Assembly (NCBI GenBank): GCA_023228025.1
Contig: JALOCD010000045.1
Location: forward strand, 1 to 32,808
Source of the DNA: Prolixibacteraceae bacterium
Lineage (GTDB): Bacteria > Bacteroidota > Bacteroidia > Bacteroidales > Prolixibacteraceae
DNA: 32,808 nucleotides
Direction of reading: 5' to 3'
In this document: positions 1-7,200 of the stretch, piece by piece
Numbering within the stretch: position 1 is the stretch's first letter
How the letters are laid out: the number at the start of each line of letters is the position of its first letter
Position numbers and translations under genes: made by a program
The notes under the pieces: model-generated
Databases searched by the model: none
Seen by the model: the letters and a program-made list of their open reading frames with translations, nothing else
What the model was told of the DNA's origin: nothing

Positions 1-2
1 CG

Positions 3-746
3 ACCATCGTACGCAACATTGAACCAAGCAGTCAGACCTATCAGCAAACCTACTCACAGGCTTCAAAATTTGCCTCTGAGAACCGCGACCTGAAGGCATT
101 CCGTGCAGCAGTCACAGCCCAGGGTCTCAACAAACGCATGGCATCACTTTACGAAGCAGACAAAGAGGTGGCCGGACTTGAAAATTCAAGATTATTGGTA
201 CGTGCCACATTTAAAGCAGAAGTTGGACAACCAGTTCTCAGTTCCGAAGGAACGCCAATATTTGAATTAGGATCCCAGTTTGTGGTTGCCCATCTGAGTG
301 GAATTCAGGAGAAGGGATATTCAAGTTTGAGTTCCAACAAGCCATCCATCGAATTGGCCATCAGAAAAGATAAAAAAGCGGAACAACTGAAAGCTAAGAT
401 GGCCGGCAAAACCGACCTCGCCGCGCTTGCTACATCAATTGGCTCGACAGTTGGACAAGCTCAGGATATCAACTTTGATTCCTATTCTATCCCAGGACTT
501 GGCATCGAACCGGCTGTCGCCGGTGTTGCATCAGTTCTTGAGCCGGGTGGCGTTTCCAAACCTGTCTCCGGAGCCAATGGCGTTTATGTTGTGAAAGCTA
601 CTGCGGTGAACAAAGGGATGGGCACAGACCTGGCTGCTGAAAAATACCAGTCGAAAATGGCGCTCGGATACAGGATTACAGTTCAGGCATTTGATGCTTT
701 ACGCGAGAATGCCGGGGTTGTCGACAAACGTGCAAAATTCTATTGA
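3..746 (+). CDS. Peptidyl-prolyl cis-trans isomerase, SurA/PpiD type (C-terminal part)
   Basis: The reading frame is open from the first bases of the window, so the gene starts upstream and only about 247 C-terminal residues are visible; the first Met in view (base 138) is internal. The visible part contains a parvulin-like segment, with a glycine-rich stretch (PVSGANGVYVVKATAV) near the end that resembles the last strand of a rotamase domain. The 'Q-F-V-V-A-H-L-S-G' strand around residues 95-105 of the fragment resembles another such strand. Proteins of this type are periplasmic or membrane-anchored folding catalysts in Bacteroidetes. The gene ends at a TGA and converges on ispE with a shared terminator hairpin. 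The PPIase identity is inferred from overall resemblance. The N-terminal anchor and SurA_N domain lie outside the window and cannot be checked. Confidence 0.75.
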   Translation, partial: TIVRNIEPSSQTYQQTYSQASKFASENRDLKAFRAAVTAQGLNKRMASLYEADKEVAGLENSRLLVRATFKAEVGQPVLSSEGTPIFELGSQFVVAHLSGIQEKGYSSLSSNKPSIELAIRKDKKAEQLKAKMAGKTDLAALATSIGSTVGQAQDINFDSYSIPGLGIEPAVAGVASVLEPGGVSKPVSGANGVYVVKATAVNKGMGTDLAAEKYQSKMALGYRITVQAFDALRENAGVVDKRAKFY

Positions 747-766
747 TCAGTTGATCAGAAAAGATA

Positions 767-808
767 TAAAACAGGAAAGGATGCCAGACGGCATCCTTTC
801 CTGTTTTA
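767..808. terminator. Bidirectional terminator hairpin between PPIase gene and ispE
   Basis: A 19-bp perfect stem with a 4-nt loop (agac) has A-rich and T-rich flanks on both strands, as expected of an intrinsic terminator that works in both directions. The left arm begins TAAAACAGGAAAGGATGCC. The right arm overlaps the ispE stop codon (806-808), so the ispE stop is part of the stem. Confidence 0.85.
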
Positions 809-1627
809 CGACAGCTCCTCCTGCCAAATAAAGGAGCCAGGCGGAAAATCCTCAGTATCGACAAATGGTTTCTGTGCATAAATTCCATAAACGGATGAAC
901 CGCTTCCCGACATGGAAGCATAAACAGCCCCCATTTCGGAAAGTGTACATTTGAGCTCCGCCAGTTCCGGATATTTCACAAAGAGCGTTTTCTCAAAATC
1001 ATTTTTAATCCTGCCGTTCCAGTCAGATAAGGGTTCGCCAATGGTCTCCTTAAACATGAAAGGATATTCGCAAGGAACCACTTCTGCATAGGCCGTTTTT
1101 GTATCCACACCGTATGGAGGTTTGACCAAAACCAAAAAATGTCCTTTTAGGGAAAAGTCAGACGTTTCAAGAATTGCTCCTGTCCCGGTGGCGTATGCTG
1201 CCCGGTTTTTCAGAAAGAACGGGCAGTCCGCACCCAGACTTCATGCTAAGGATTTTATCTTTTCAGCCGGGATATTTAATTCGAAATGGTCATTCAGCGA
1301 TCTCAGAAAAAAGGCAGCATCAGCGGATCCCCCTCCCAAACCGGCCCCGAAAGGGATCACCTTGTGAAGATGGATATCGAGTCCGGGCAAAGTACATACC
1401 TCTTGCAATAGCCTGTATGCCTTTACCACAATATTTTTATCCGGATCGACGTTCAGCTCGAGGCCACTTCCAAAAATATTGATCCCATTCCCTCCATTTT
1501 CAACATATTCGAGCGCATCTTTCAGTCCGATTGGATAAAAGAGCGTCTCAATATCATGGTACCCATCATCCCGCTTTCGCAGGATATTGAGTCCAATGTT
1601 GATCTTGGCGTTGGGAAAGAGAACCAT
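806..1627 (-). pseudogene. ispE: 4-diphosphocytidyl-2-C-methyl-D-erythritol kinase with one in-frame TGA
   Basis: IspE is the GHMP kinase of the MEP isoprenoid pathway and phosphorylates CDP-methylerythritol. The reading frame from ATG at 1627 to TAA at 806 spans 274 codons including the stop, the normal family length. It contains the GHMP ATP loop (PFGAGLGGGSADAAFF), the motif GADCPFF, and the C-terminal glycine motif SMSGSGSSVYG. A single TGA at 1241-1243 interrupts it between 'KIKSLA' and 'SLGADCPFF'; both halves are in the same frame and no other damage is visible. No in-frame ATG follows the TGA that could restart translation. The pathway is normally essential in Bacteroidetes, so this could be a sequencing error, a recent nonsense mutation with a second copy elsewhere, or read-through. 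TGA is used as a normal stop by neighbouring genes, so a changed code is unlikely. Start choice: ATG followed by VLFPNAKINIGLNI, the usual IspE N-terminus. Confidence 0.88.
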
Positions 1628-1685
1628 TATTCTTTATTTTTGATTTCCAGTTACCCCAATTATGAACACTTCCCTGACAGATGCT

Positions 1686-1932
1686 CCCTGAGCCTGTCGA
1701 AGGGATTTAATTTAATGCAACGACGCCCGGTCCTTGAGCTTGTCGAAAGGCGAAGGGCAAAAGGGCTTCTATTATATTGAACCAATCCTGCGTTCCCTGC
1801 ATATGTTGAAGGGTCAAATGACCCAATTCCCCATATCCCTGCTACAATTGTCACATCTCTCAAAACCCTTCGACAAGCTCAGGGACCGTCCTTTCCGTAT
1901 TATTCTAATTCGACCCTTCGACAGGCTCAGGG
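1686..1932. repeat. Four copies of a dispersed CCCTGAGCNTGTCGAAGGG repeat
   Basis: Copies are at 1686-1704 (CCCTGAGCCTGTCGAAGGG), 1731-1750 (diverged), 1866-1884 (CCCTTCGACAAGCTCAGGG) and 1914-1932 (CCCTTCGACAGGCTCAGGG). The first two and last two are in opposite orientation, so the cluster forms nested inverted repeats that could fold into a long cruciform or RNA hairpin. Relatives with TTCGACTTCGCTCAGG occur at about 6270-6315. Confidence 0.85.
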
Positions 1933-2037
1933 AGCTTTATCGTCATCTCTCTTCCTCTACACAGGGATCGCCTGGCTAAAGGACAGTTTCTCCATTTCAG
2001 TTGTTGTCCCCTGACGGGATTACCAAACAACGTGACT

Positions 2038-2136
2038 CCCCTAGTCCTCCAAGTCCCTCAGTCTCTTAGTCTTTCCGTCATCCCAGTCGTCCTAGTCGTC
2101 CTAGTCGTCCTAGTCTTCCAAGTCACCCCAGTCGCC
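2038..2136. repeat. CCTAGTCGT minisatellite abutting the gcvP stop
   Basis: Degenerate tandem repeats with a 9-10 nt period (units such as GTCGTCCTA and GTCCTCCAA; on the gcvP strand GGACGACTA) start directly after the gcvP stop codon. A related array lies at 6341-6411, directly after the pcm stop in the same relative orientation. Confidence 0.85.
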
Positions 2137-4998
2137 TCAATTGCTATAGCTCTCCAGCGGCTCGCAGGTGCAGAAAAGATTTCTATCGCCATACGCGTTG
2201 TCGACACGACCAACCGGTACCCAAAACTTGTTGTCACGTAACCAGCTTAGCGGATAGGCAGCTTTTTCGCGCGAATAACCATGGTTCCATTCGTTTGCCG
2301 TTAATACTTCCGGCGTGTGCGGGGCATTTTTGAGCACATTGTCCTCCTTATCCGCAACACCGGATTCTATCTCTTTGATCTCTTCAAAGATGGCATTCAT
2401 GGCATCCACAAAACGGTCGAGCTCCTCCTTCGATTCACTTTCGGTAGGTTCAACCATCAGGGTACCGTGCACCGGAAATGAAAGTGTCGGCGCGTGAAAA
2501 CCATAATCCATCAACCGTTTCGCAATATCAGTTTCATCAGCAAAGCCCTTCAGGTGACGACATTCCAATATCATTTCGTGTGCCACCCGCCCATTGGCGC
2601 CGGTATAGAGGATTCCATAATTGTCTTTCAATCGGGCAGCAATGTAATTGGCATTCAGGATGGCAATTTTGGTGGCCTCGGTCAAACCATCTGCCCCAAG
2701 CATTTTGATGTAGCCGTAAGTGATCGGAAGTATGGAAGCGCTGCCCCATGGAGCCGCAGAAACCGCATGCATGCCAATGTGCCCGTTGTTCATAACAGGG
2801 TGGGAGGGCAAAAATTCGACCAGGTGTTTGGCCACGCCTATTGGACCTACACCCGGACCGCCGCCACCGTGAGGGATGGCAAAGGTCTTGTGAAGGTTGA
2901 GGTGGCAAACGTCAGCGCCGATCCTGGATGGATTGGTCAACCCAACCTGCGCATTCATGTTGGCGCCATCCATGTATACCTGTCCGCCATTTTTGTGGAT
3001 GATATCGCACATCTGCACAATGGAGGCTTCGAATACCCCATGGGTGGAAGGATAAGTTACCATGAAGGCGGCCAGGGTATCTTTATACTCCTCAGCTTTG
3101 GCTTTCAAATCGTCCACATTGATGTTGCCGTTGTCGTCGCAACCAACAACGACCACTTTATTGCCGGCCATGACCGCACTGGCCGGATTAGTCCCATGCG
3201 CGGACGACGGGATGAGCACAACATTTCGGTGACCTTCACCCCTGCCTTTATGGAAATCGCGGATCACAAGCAGTCCAGCGTACTCGCCGGCAGCGCCGGA
3301 GTTGGGCTGAAAGGAGATATCTGCAAAACCGGTGATCTCCGCCAGGTCCCTGCGCATCTCTTCCATCATTTCGTGGTAACCCATCGCCTGGTTCTTTGGA
3401 ACGTAGGGATGAATTCCATTGAATTCGATCCAGCTCAGCGGAAGCATCTCTGTGGCCGCATTGAGCTTCATGGTACACGATCCGAGCGAGATCATCGAAT
3501 GCACAAGGGAAATATCTTTTTTCTCCAGCCTTTTGATGTAACGCGCCATTTCGGTTTCTGACCGATATTTACTAAAGACCTCCTGCTTGAGAAAGTCCGA
3601 TTTTCTGCTGTATTTTTCTTCGATATTGTTTGAGTCAGGGATTGTCTGAATGACTGGAACCTGCTTGTTTGCTGCCTTGGCAAATACCTCCAGGATCCAG
3701 TTGATATCTTCGAGATTGGTCGTTTCATCGATGCTGATGCCTACTTCCCCCTGTTCAAAATACCTGAAATTCATCTCCAGGGCAACCGATAACCATTCAA
3801 TATCTTCCTTTTTCACATGCTTTGGAAGGGCAATTTTCAGTGTATCAAAGAAACCAGCGGTAGCGCAGCAATATCCAAGTTTGGTGACTTCCTTGGCGAT
3901 AAGTGATGCAATGCTGTTCACGCGCTCTGCAATGTTAAGGATACCCTCCGGACCGTGGTAAACGGCGTACATTCCGGCCATGGTGGCCAGCAATCCCTGT
4001 GAGGTGCAAATATTCGAGGTAGCCTTTTCCCTTTTGATGTGCTGTTCGCGGGTTTGAAGCGCGAGCCGCAGGGCCGGCTTTCCGTTGATGTCTTTGGATA
4101 CACCGATGATCCTGCCGGGAAGGTCGCGCTTGTACTCCTCGCGGGTAGAGAAGAATGCTGCCGAAGGACCACCATATCCCATCGGAACACCAAAACGCTG
4201 GGTAGATCCGAATACCATGTCGGCGCCCCATTCACCTGGAGGGGTGAGCAAGGCCAACGACAAAAGATCAGCGGCAACCGCGACTTTTGCCCCGCTCGCC
4301 TGAACTTTTTCGGTAAAACCGGCATACGATTCAATCACACCATCAGAATTGGGATACTGAACAATCGCGCCAAACCATTTTTCACCAATGCTGACCTTCC
4401 TGAAATCGCCAACTTCCAGTACAATCCCCAGTGGCTCAGCCCTGGTAAAAAGTACATCAAGGGTCTGCGGCCAAACTTTTTCATCCACGAAACAGACATT
4501 GGCGCCTGCTTTCTCCTGTGCCCTCGAACGAAGGGCGAACATCATGTGCAATGCCTCGGCAGCGGCAGTGGCTTCATCAAGCAGCGATGCATTGGCCAAT
4601 GGCATGGCGGTCATTTCACAAACCATTGTCTGGAAATTAAGAAGCGCCTCCAACCTTCCCTGCGAAATTTCTGCCTGGTAAGGGGTGTAGGAGGTATACC
4701 ACGCCGGATTTTCAAGGATGTTGCGCAAAATCACTGCCGGAGTGATCGTGTCGTACCATCCCATGCCGATGTAAGTGTTAAAGACTTTGTTTTTGGATGC
4801 CACGTGAAGAATACGGCGGTAGTACTCCCGCTCTGTCAGGCCGTTGGGTAAATTAAGCGGTTTCTCCAGCCGTATGTTGGACGGAATAGTTTGGTCAATC
4901 AGCTCATCCAGCGAAGCTACACCAATGACTGATAACATTTCCTGAATATCCTTTTCCCTGGGACCGATGTGACGGGTTACAAATTTGTCGATTGCCAT
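2137..4998 (-). CDS. gcvP: Glycine dehydrogenase (aminomethyl-transferring), P protein of the glycine cleavage system
   Basis: The P protein decarboxylates glycine and passes the aminomethyl group to the lipoyl arm of the H protein. The product is 953 residues, the standard length of the fused (alpha plus beta in one chain) form. The N-terminus has the typical FVTRHIGP motif; the PLP-binding lysine lies in the motif NLHKTFAIPHGGGGPG at about Lys704, and SSAHGTNPASAVMAG and the C-terminal EPTESE are also typical. The ATG at 4998 gives MAIDKFVTRHIGP, the usual start. No other gcv gene is adjacent, so the gene appears to be transcribed alone, as is common in Bacteroidetes. No glycine riboswitch was recognised upstream. 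Minisatellites flank both ends of the gene. Long antisense open frames inside it are shadows. Confidence 0.97.
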   Translation of the reverse strand: MAIDKFVTRHIGPREKDIQEMLSVIGVASLDELIDQTIPSNIRLEKPLNLPNGLTEREYYRRILHVASKNKVFNTYIGMGWYDTITPAVILRNILENPAWYTSYTPYQAEISQGRLEALLNFQTMVCEMTAMPLANASLLDEATAAAEALHMMFALRSRAQEKAGANVCFVDEKVWPQTLDVLFTRAEPLGIVLEVGDFRKVSIGEKWFGAIVQYPNSDGVIESYAGFTEKVQASGAKVAVAADLLSLALLTPPGEWGADMVFGSTQRFGVPMGYGGPSAAFFSTREEYKRDLPGRIIGVSKDINGKPALRLALQTREQHIKREKATSNICTSQGLLATMAGMYAVYHGPEGILNIAERVNSIASLIAKEVTKLGYCCATAGFFDTLKIALPKHVKKEDIEWLSVALEMNFRYFEQGEVGISIDETTNLEDINWILEVFAKAANKQVPVIQTIPDSNNIEEKYSRKSDFLKQEVFSKYRSETEMARYIKRLEKKDISLVHSMISLGSCTMKLNAATEMLPLSWIEFNGIHPYVPKNQAMGYHEMMEEMRRDLAEITGFADISFQPNSGAAGEYAGLLVIRDFHKGRGEGHRNVVLIPSSAHGTNPASAVMAGNKVVVVGCDDNGNINVDDLKAKAEEYKDTLAAFMVTYPSTHGVFEASIVQMCDIIHKNGGQVYMDGANMNAQVGLTNPSRIGADVCHLNLHKTFAIPHGGGGPGVGPIGVAKHLVEFLPSHPVMNNGHIGMHAVSAAPWGSASILPITYGYIKMLGADGLTEATKIAILNANYIAARLKDNYGILYTGANGRVAHEMILECRHLKGFADETDIAKRLMDYGFHAPTLSFPVHGTLMVEPTESESKEELDRFVDAMNAIFEEIKEIESGVADKEDNVLKNAPHTPEVLTANEWNHGYSREKAAYPLSWLRDNKFWVPVGRVDNAYGDRNLFCTCEPLESYSN

Positions 4999-5030
4999 AT
5001 TTGATAATATTTAAAGTTTTGTTTTTAGAG

Positions 5031-5072
5031 GAGTGACTAGAGTGAACTAAAGTGACTAAAGTGATCTAAAGT
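5031..5072. repeat. AGTGACTAA minisatellite just upstream of gcvP
   Basis: Four to five degenerate 9-10 nt units (AGTGACTAG, AGTGAACTAA, AGTGACTAA, AGTGATCTAA) lie 33-74 nt upstream of the gcvP start. Confidence 0.8.
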
Positions 5073-5305
5073 TGTATAAATTTGAATATTAAATACTTAG
5101 ATATTTATGCATCCAAGTGTTTTGAGTGTAGAAAAGTAACAAAAACGATCCGAAGCAAAAAGGACTTTAGTCACATTCGTTAAAAAAAGGAACCATAATC
5201 CAATATAAAAAGCTTTGTTTCGTTCATTTTAAATCTCAAATTTTGAACACACCTGTTTGCCCGTCAGGGTATTAATGGAAATAGGAAAATGCTCTATCGA
5301 AGGCA

Positions 5306-5364
5306 ACAGATTGCTTCGTCAATCCACCTACCAATGACAGATTATTATGATCTGTCATAATTGG
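5306..5364. repeat. Degenerate ACAGATTGCTTCGTC...CAATGACAG repeat with internal hairpin
   Basis: The segment ACAGATTGCTTCGTC followed by CCAATGAC resembles the widespread intergenic repeat whose other strand reads GTCATTGCGAGG...GAAGCAATCTG. It runs into an inverted repeat TGACAGAT (7-nt loop) ATCTGTCA at 5335-5357. It shares ACAGATTGCTTC with the palindrome at 5431-5470. Confidence 0.65.
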
Positions 5365-5430
5365 TATTGTGTGACGATCTATTATCAAATATTGCCATAA
5401 TAGTTCAACTGTATATTTAACTGCATATCA

Positions 5431-5470
5431 ACAGATTGCTTCTCCGCCGGCTGGCGGAGAAGCAATCTGT
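5431..5470. repeat. 40-nt palindrome with GCAATCTGT ends
   Basis: A perfect 18-bp inverted repeat with a 4-nt loop (ggct): the left arm is ACAGATTGCTTCTCCGCC and the right arm is its exact reverse complement. There is no T-run, so it looks more like a dispersed palindromic repeat than a terminator, although it sits about 60 nt beyond the 3' end of the hydrolase gene at 5530. Confidence 0.9.
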
Positions 5471-5529
5471 CGCCCTTCCATCCCTCTCGATACATCACTC
5501 ATGACAACACCATTTGTATATCAACTAAT

Positions 5530-6165
5530 TCATTGCAAAAATGGATTTGTTCTTCGCTCTCTCCCTATCGTCGTATCATTCCCGTGGCCCGGTAAAACTT
5601 TGGTTTCATCCGGCAGGGTGAGCAATTTTTCTTTGATGCCGGATATCAATAAAGCGTGGTTTCCTCCTGGTAGGTCTGTTCGTCCCACCGATCCCTCGAA
5701 AAGGATATCCCCGACAACTGCCAATTTATCCGCTTCGCAGTGGTATGCAACTCCACCGGCTGAGTGGCCCGGCACATGGATTACCCTCAAAACGGAATGG
5801 CCAAAGGCAATTTCTTCGCCTGGAACCAATTCCACAGCTTCCGCTGGATTGTCCATGGAAATGCCAAAGAACATCGCATGCTGTTTGGCCTGACTTACCA
5901 TTGGAAGATCGCCCTTATGAATCCTGCATTTCAATCCCCATTTTGTTTCGGCAAAACTATTTCCCATAAGGTGGTCGAAATGACCATGGGTATTCAACAG
6001 TTGAACGACCCGAAGTCCTTGCTCCTCAACGAAACGGCTCAACGCAGCTTCTTCAGACCGGTTTGAGCAGGCAGGATCGATGATAACTGCCTCTTTGGTT
6101 TCATCCCAAAGCACATAGGCATTGACACCCACCGGATTGAACGTAAATTTTTTTATATTGATCAT
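5530..6165 (-). CDS. Metallo-beta-lactamase-fold hydrolase, glyoxalase II-like
   Basis: 211 residues, close to the usual length of small cytosolic MBL-fold hydrolases. It carries the zinc motif THGHFDHLMG (about residues 59-68), the second zinc region VIHVPGHSAGG, GDILFEGSVGRTDLPGG, and the C-terminal PGHGNDT. Members hydrolyse thioesters such as S-lactoylglutathione or act on sulfur compounds. The substrate cannot be read from the sequence; Bacteroidetes generally lack glutathione, so a non-glutathione substrate is likely (inference). The start at 6165 gives MINIKKFTFNPVGVNAYVLWD, typical of the family. It lies in the same direction as pcm but 246 bp of repeat-rich DNA separates them. Confidence 0.9.
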   Translation of the reverse strand: MINIKKFTFNPVGVNAYVLWDETKEAVIIDPACSNRSEEAALSRFVEEQGLRVVQLLNTHGHFDHLMGNSFAETKWGLKCRIHKGDLPMVSQAKQHAMFFGISMDNPAEAVELVPGEEIAFGHSVLRVIHVPGHSAGGVAYHCEADKLAVVGDILFEGSVGRTDLPGGNHALLISGIKEKLLTLPDETKVLPGHGNDTTIGRERRTNPFLQ

Positions 6166-6230
6166 GAAATATTTATAGCTTTAATGAATTGAACTTTCAG
6201 AAATGAACCCTTCTTTCCCTCAACGCCCCT

Positions 6231-6315
6231 CGGCTTCGCTCGGGGACCCGGGCTCCTTATCTCTTATTGCCCTTCGACCCTTCGACTTCGCTCAGGATAC
6301 CACTTCGCTCAGGAA
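6231..6315. repeat. CTTCGACTTCGCTCAGG-type repeats
   Basis: Several partial copies of TTCGACTTCGCTCAGG (cggcttcgctcgggg, ttcgacttcgctcagg, acttcgctcagg) are clustered here. They are related to the four 19-nt repeats at 1686-1932. Confidence 0.7.
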
Positions 6316-6340
6316 CAGGTGATTGATCTCATCATCTCCT

Positions 6341-6411
6341 TCGTCCTAGTCTATCCGTCATCCTAGTCGTCCTAGTCATCCCCGTCTCCCTGTCCCCAAG
6401 TCCTTCCTCCC
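6341..6411. repeat. CCTAGTCGT minisatellite abutting the pcm stop
   Basis: Degenerate 9-10 nt units (CGTCCTAGTC, CGTCATCCTAGT, CGTCCTAGTC) extend up to the pcm stop codon. The units match the array next to the gcvP stop at 2038-2136 and have the same orientation relative to the gene. Confidence 0.8.
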
Positions 6412-7122
6412 TTACTTCTGATCGGCTATCCCATGCAGCATCGGGACAAAGACAAAATTACCCGTTTCCCGTTCCGAATATTCATTTTCACCTACTCTCA
6501 CGATTATTTTCATCACCTGATATTGCCGGTTCCCAACTGGGATTACCATTCTGCCTCCAATAGCGAGTTGCTCCTTTAATTTTGGAGGAACGGTATCAGC
6601 TCCGGCGGTGACGATGATCTTATCGAAAGGGCCGTAGGTGGGCAATCCCAAATAACCGTCACCATAAAAGAATTGCGGATGATAGCCCAGTTTTGGCAAT
6701 AAGACGGAGGCAAAATCAAAGAGTGACCGCTGCCGCTCTATGGTAAACAACGACACGCCCATTTCACACAATACTGCCGCTTGATATCCGCTACCGGTGC
6801 CAACTTCCAGGACTTTGTCGGTTTTTTTGATTTGAAGCGCCTCTGTCTGGAAGGCTACTGTATAAGGTTGGGAAATAGTCTGACCTGCGGAGATGGGGAA
6901 CGCCTTGTCGACATAAGCGAATCCGACGAAACTGTTATCCATGAAAAGATGCCGGGGGACACTGTTCATCGCACGAAGAACATGTTCATCCGAAATCCCC
7001 TTGCTTCTGATTTCATCTATCAGTTTTTTCCGTAATCCTTTGTGCCTGAATGTATCTTCCAATTGAGCCGCATTTGGTGTTTGCGAAGGTAAAAATACCA
7101 ATCTATGCGGGTTTTTCAACAC
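6412..7122 (-). CDS. pcm: Protein-L-isoaspartate O-methyltransferase
   Basis: Repairs damaged isoaspartyl residues by SAM-dependent methylation in the cytosol. The SAM motif I is clear (VLEVGTGSGYQAAVL). The substrate-loop region ISAGQTISQPYTVAFQTEAL is typical of PCMT, as are the N-terminal RAMNSVPRHLFM and post-I motif YGPFDKIIVTAGAD. As drawn it is 236 residues from ATG at 7122. The family usually starts at the equivalent of EDTFRHKGLRKKLI, so the first 20 residues may be extra and a TTG start near 7062 (Leu-Glu-Asp-Thr) is possible. The gene is divergent from the Gfo/Idh-like gene at 7201. Confidence 0.93.
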   Translation of the reverse strand: MLKNPHRLVFLPSQTPNAAQLEDTFRHKGLRKKLIDEIRSKGISDEHVLRAMNSVPRHLFMDNSFVGFAYVDKAFPISAGQTISQPYTVAFQTEALQIKKTDKVLEVGTGSGYQAAVLCEMGVSLFTIERQRSLFDFASVLLPKLGYHPQFFYGDGYLGLPTYGPFDKIIVTAGADTVPPKLKEQLAIGGRMVIPVGNRQYQVMKIIVRVGENEYSERETGNFVFVPMLHGIADQK

Positions 7123-7163
7123 CGAATAGTTGATAAATAAAAGAATGGCGAAGAATCTGTAAG

Positions 7164-7193
7164 TTGCTGAACCCTTGTAAAAAACTACATTTA
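7164..7193 (+). promoter_or_regulatory. Bacteroidetes-type promoter for the Gfo/Idh-like gene
   Basis: TTG at 7164-7166, a 19-bp spacer, then TACATTTA at 7186-7193, one base from the TAnnTTTG consensus. The ATG at 7201 lies 7 nt downstream of this box, which predicts a very short or absent leader. Confidence 0.5.
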
Positions 7194-7200
7194 CGCCAAG

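Larger units (their letters stand above)
1628..2136. other. Repeat-rich intergenic region between ispE and gcvP, no gene seen
   Basis: About 510 bp without a convincing gene. It contains four copies of a 19-nt repeat around CCCTGAGCCTGTCGAAGGG and a CCTAGTCGT minisatellite next to the gcvP stop (both listed separately). The short open frames here run through the repeats and show no family signature. Confidence 0.7.
4999..5529. other. Intergenic region upstream of gcvP, repeats only
   Basis: About 530 bp with no gene recognised. It holds a GTGACTAAA minisatellite at its gcvP end, a degenerate copy of a GAAGCAATCTG-type repeat, and a strong 40-nt palindrome (each listed separately). The middle (5073-5300) is AT-rich with no clear signal. 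Confidence 0.6.

Noticed and set aside
1241..1243. Selenocysteine explanation for the ispE TGA
   Set aside because: The position is not a catalytic Cys in IspE and no bacterial SECIS-like hairpin was recognised directly downstream.
1660..1863. 67-codon minus-strand frame in the ispE-gcvP gap
   Set aside because: Runs through the CCCTGAGC repeats and has no conserved features.
2494..3561. 355-codon open frame on the plus strand
   Set aside because: Lies fully antisense to gcvP, whose motifs are beyond doubt; the translated product shows no family features.
4039..4851. 270-codon open frame on the plus strand
   Set aside because: Antisense shadow of gcvP with no recognisable domain.
4999..5100. 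Glycine riboswitch upstream of gcvP
   Set aside because: The conserved aptamer cores were not found on the minus strand; the region is a minisatellite and AT-rich sequence.
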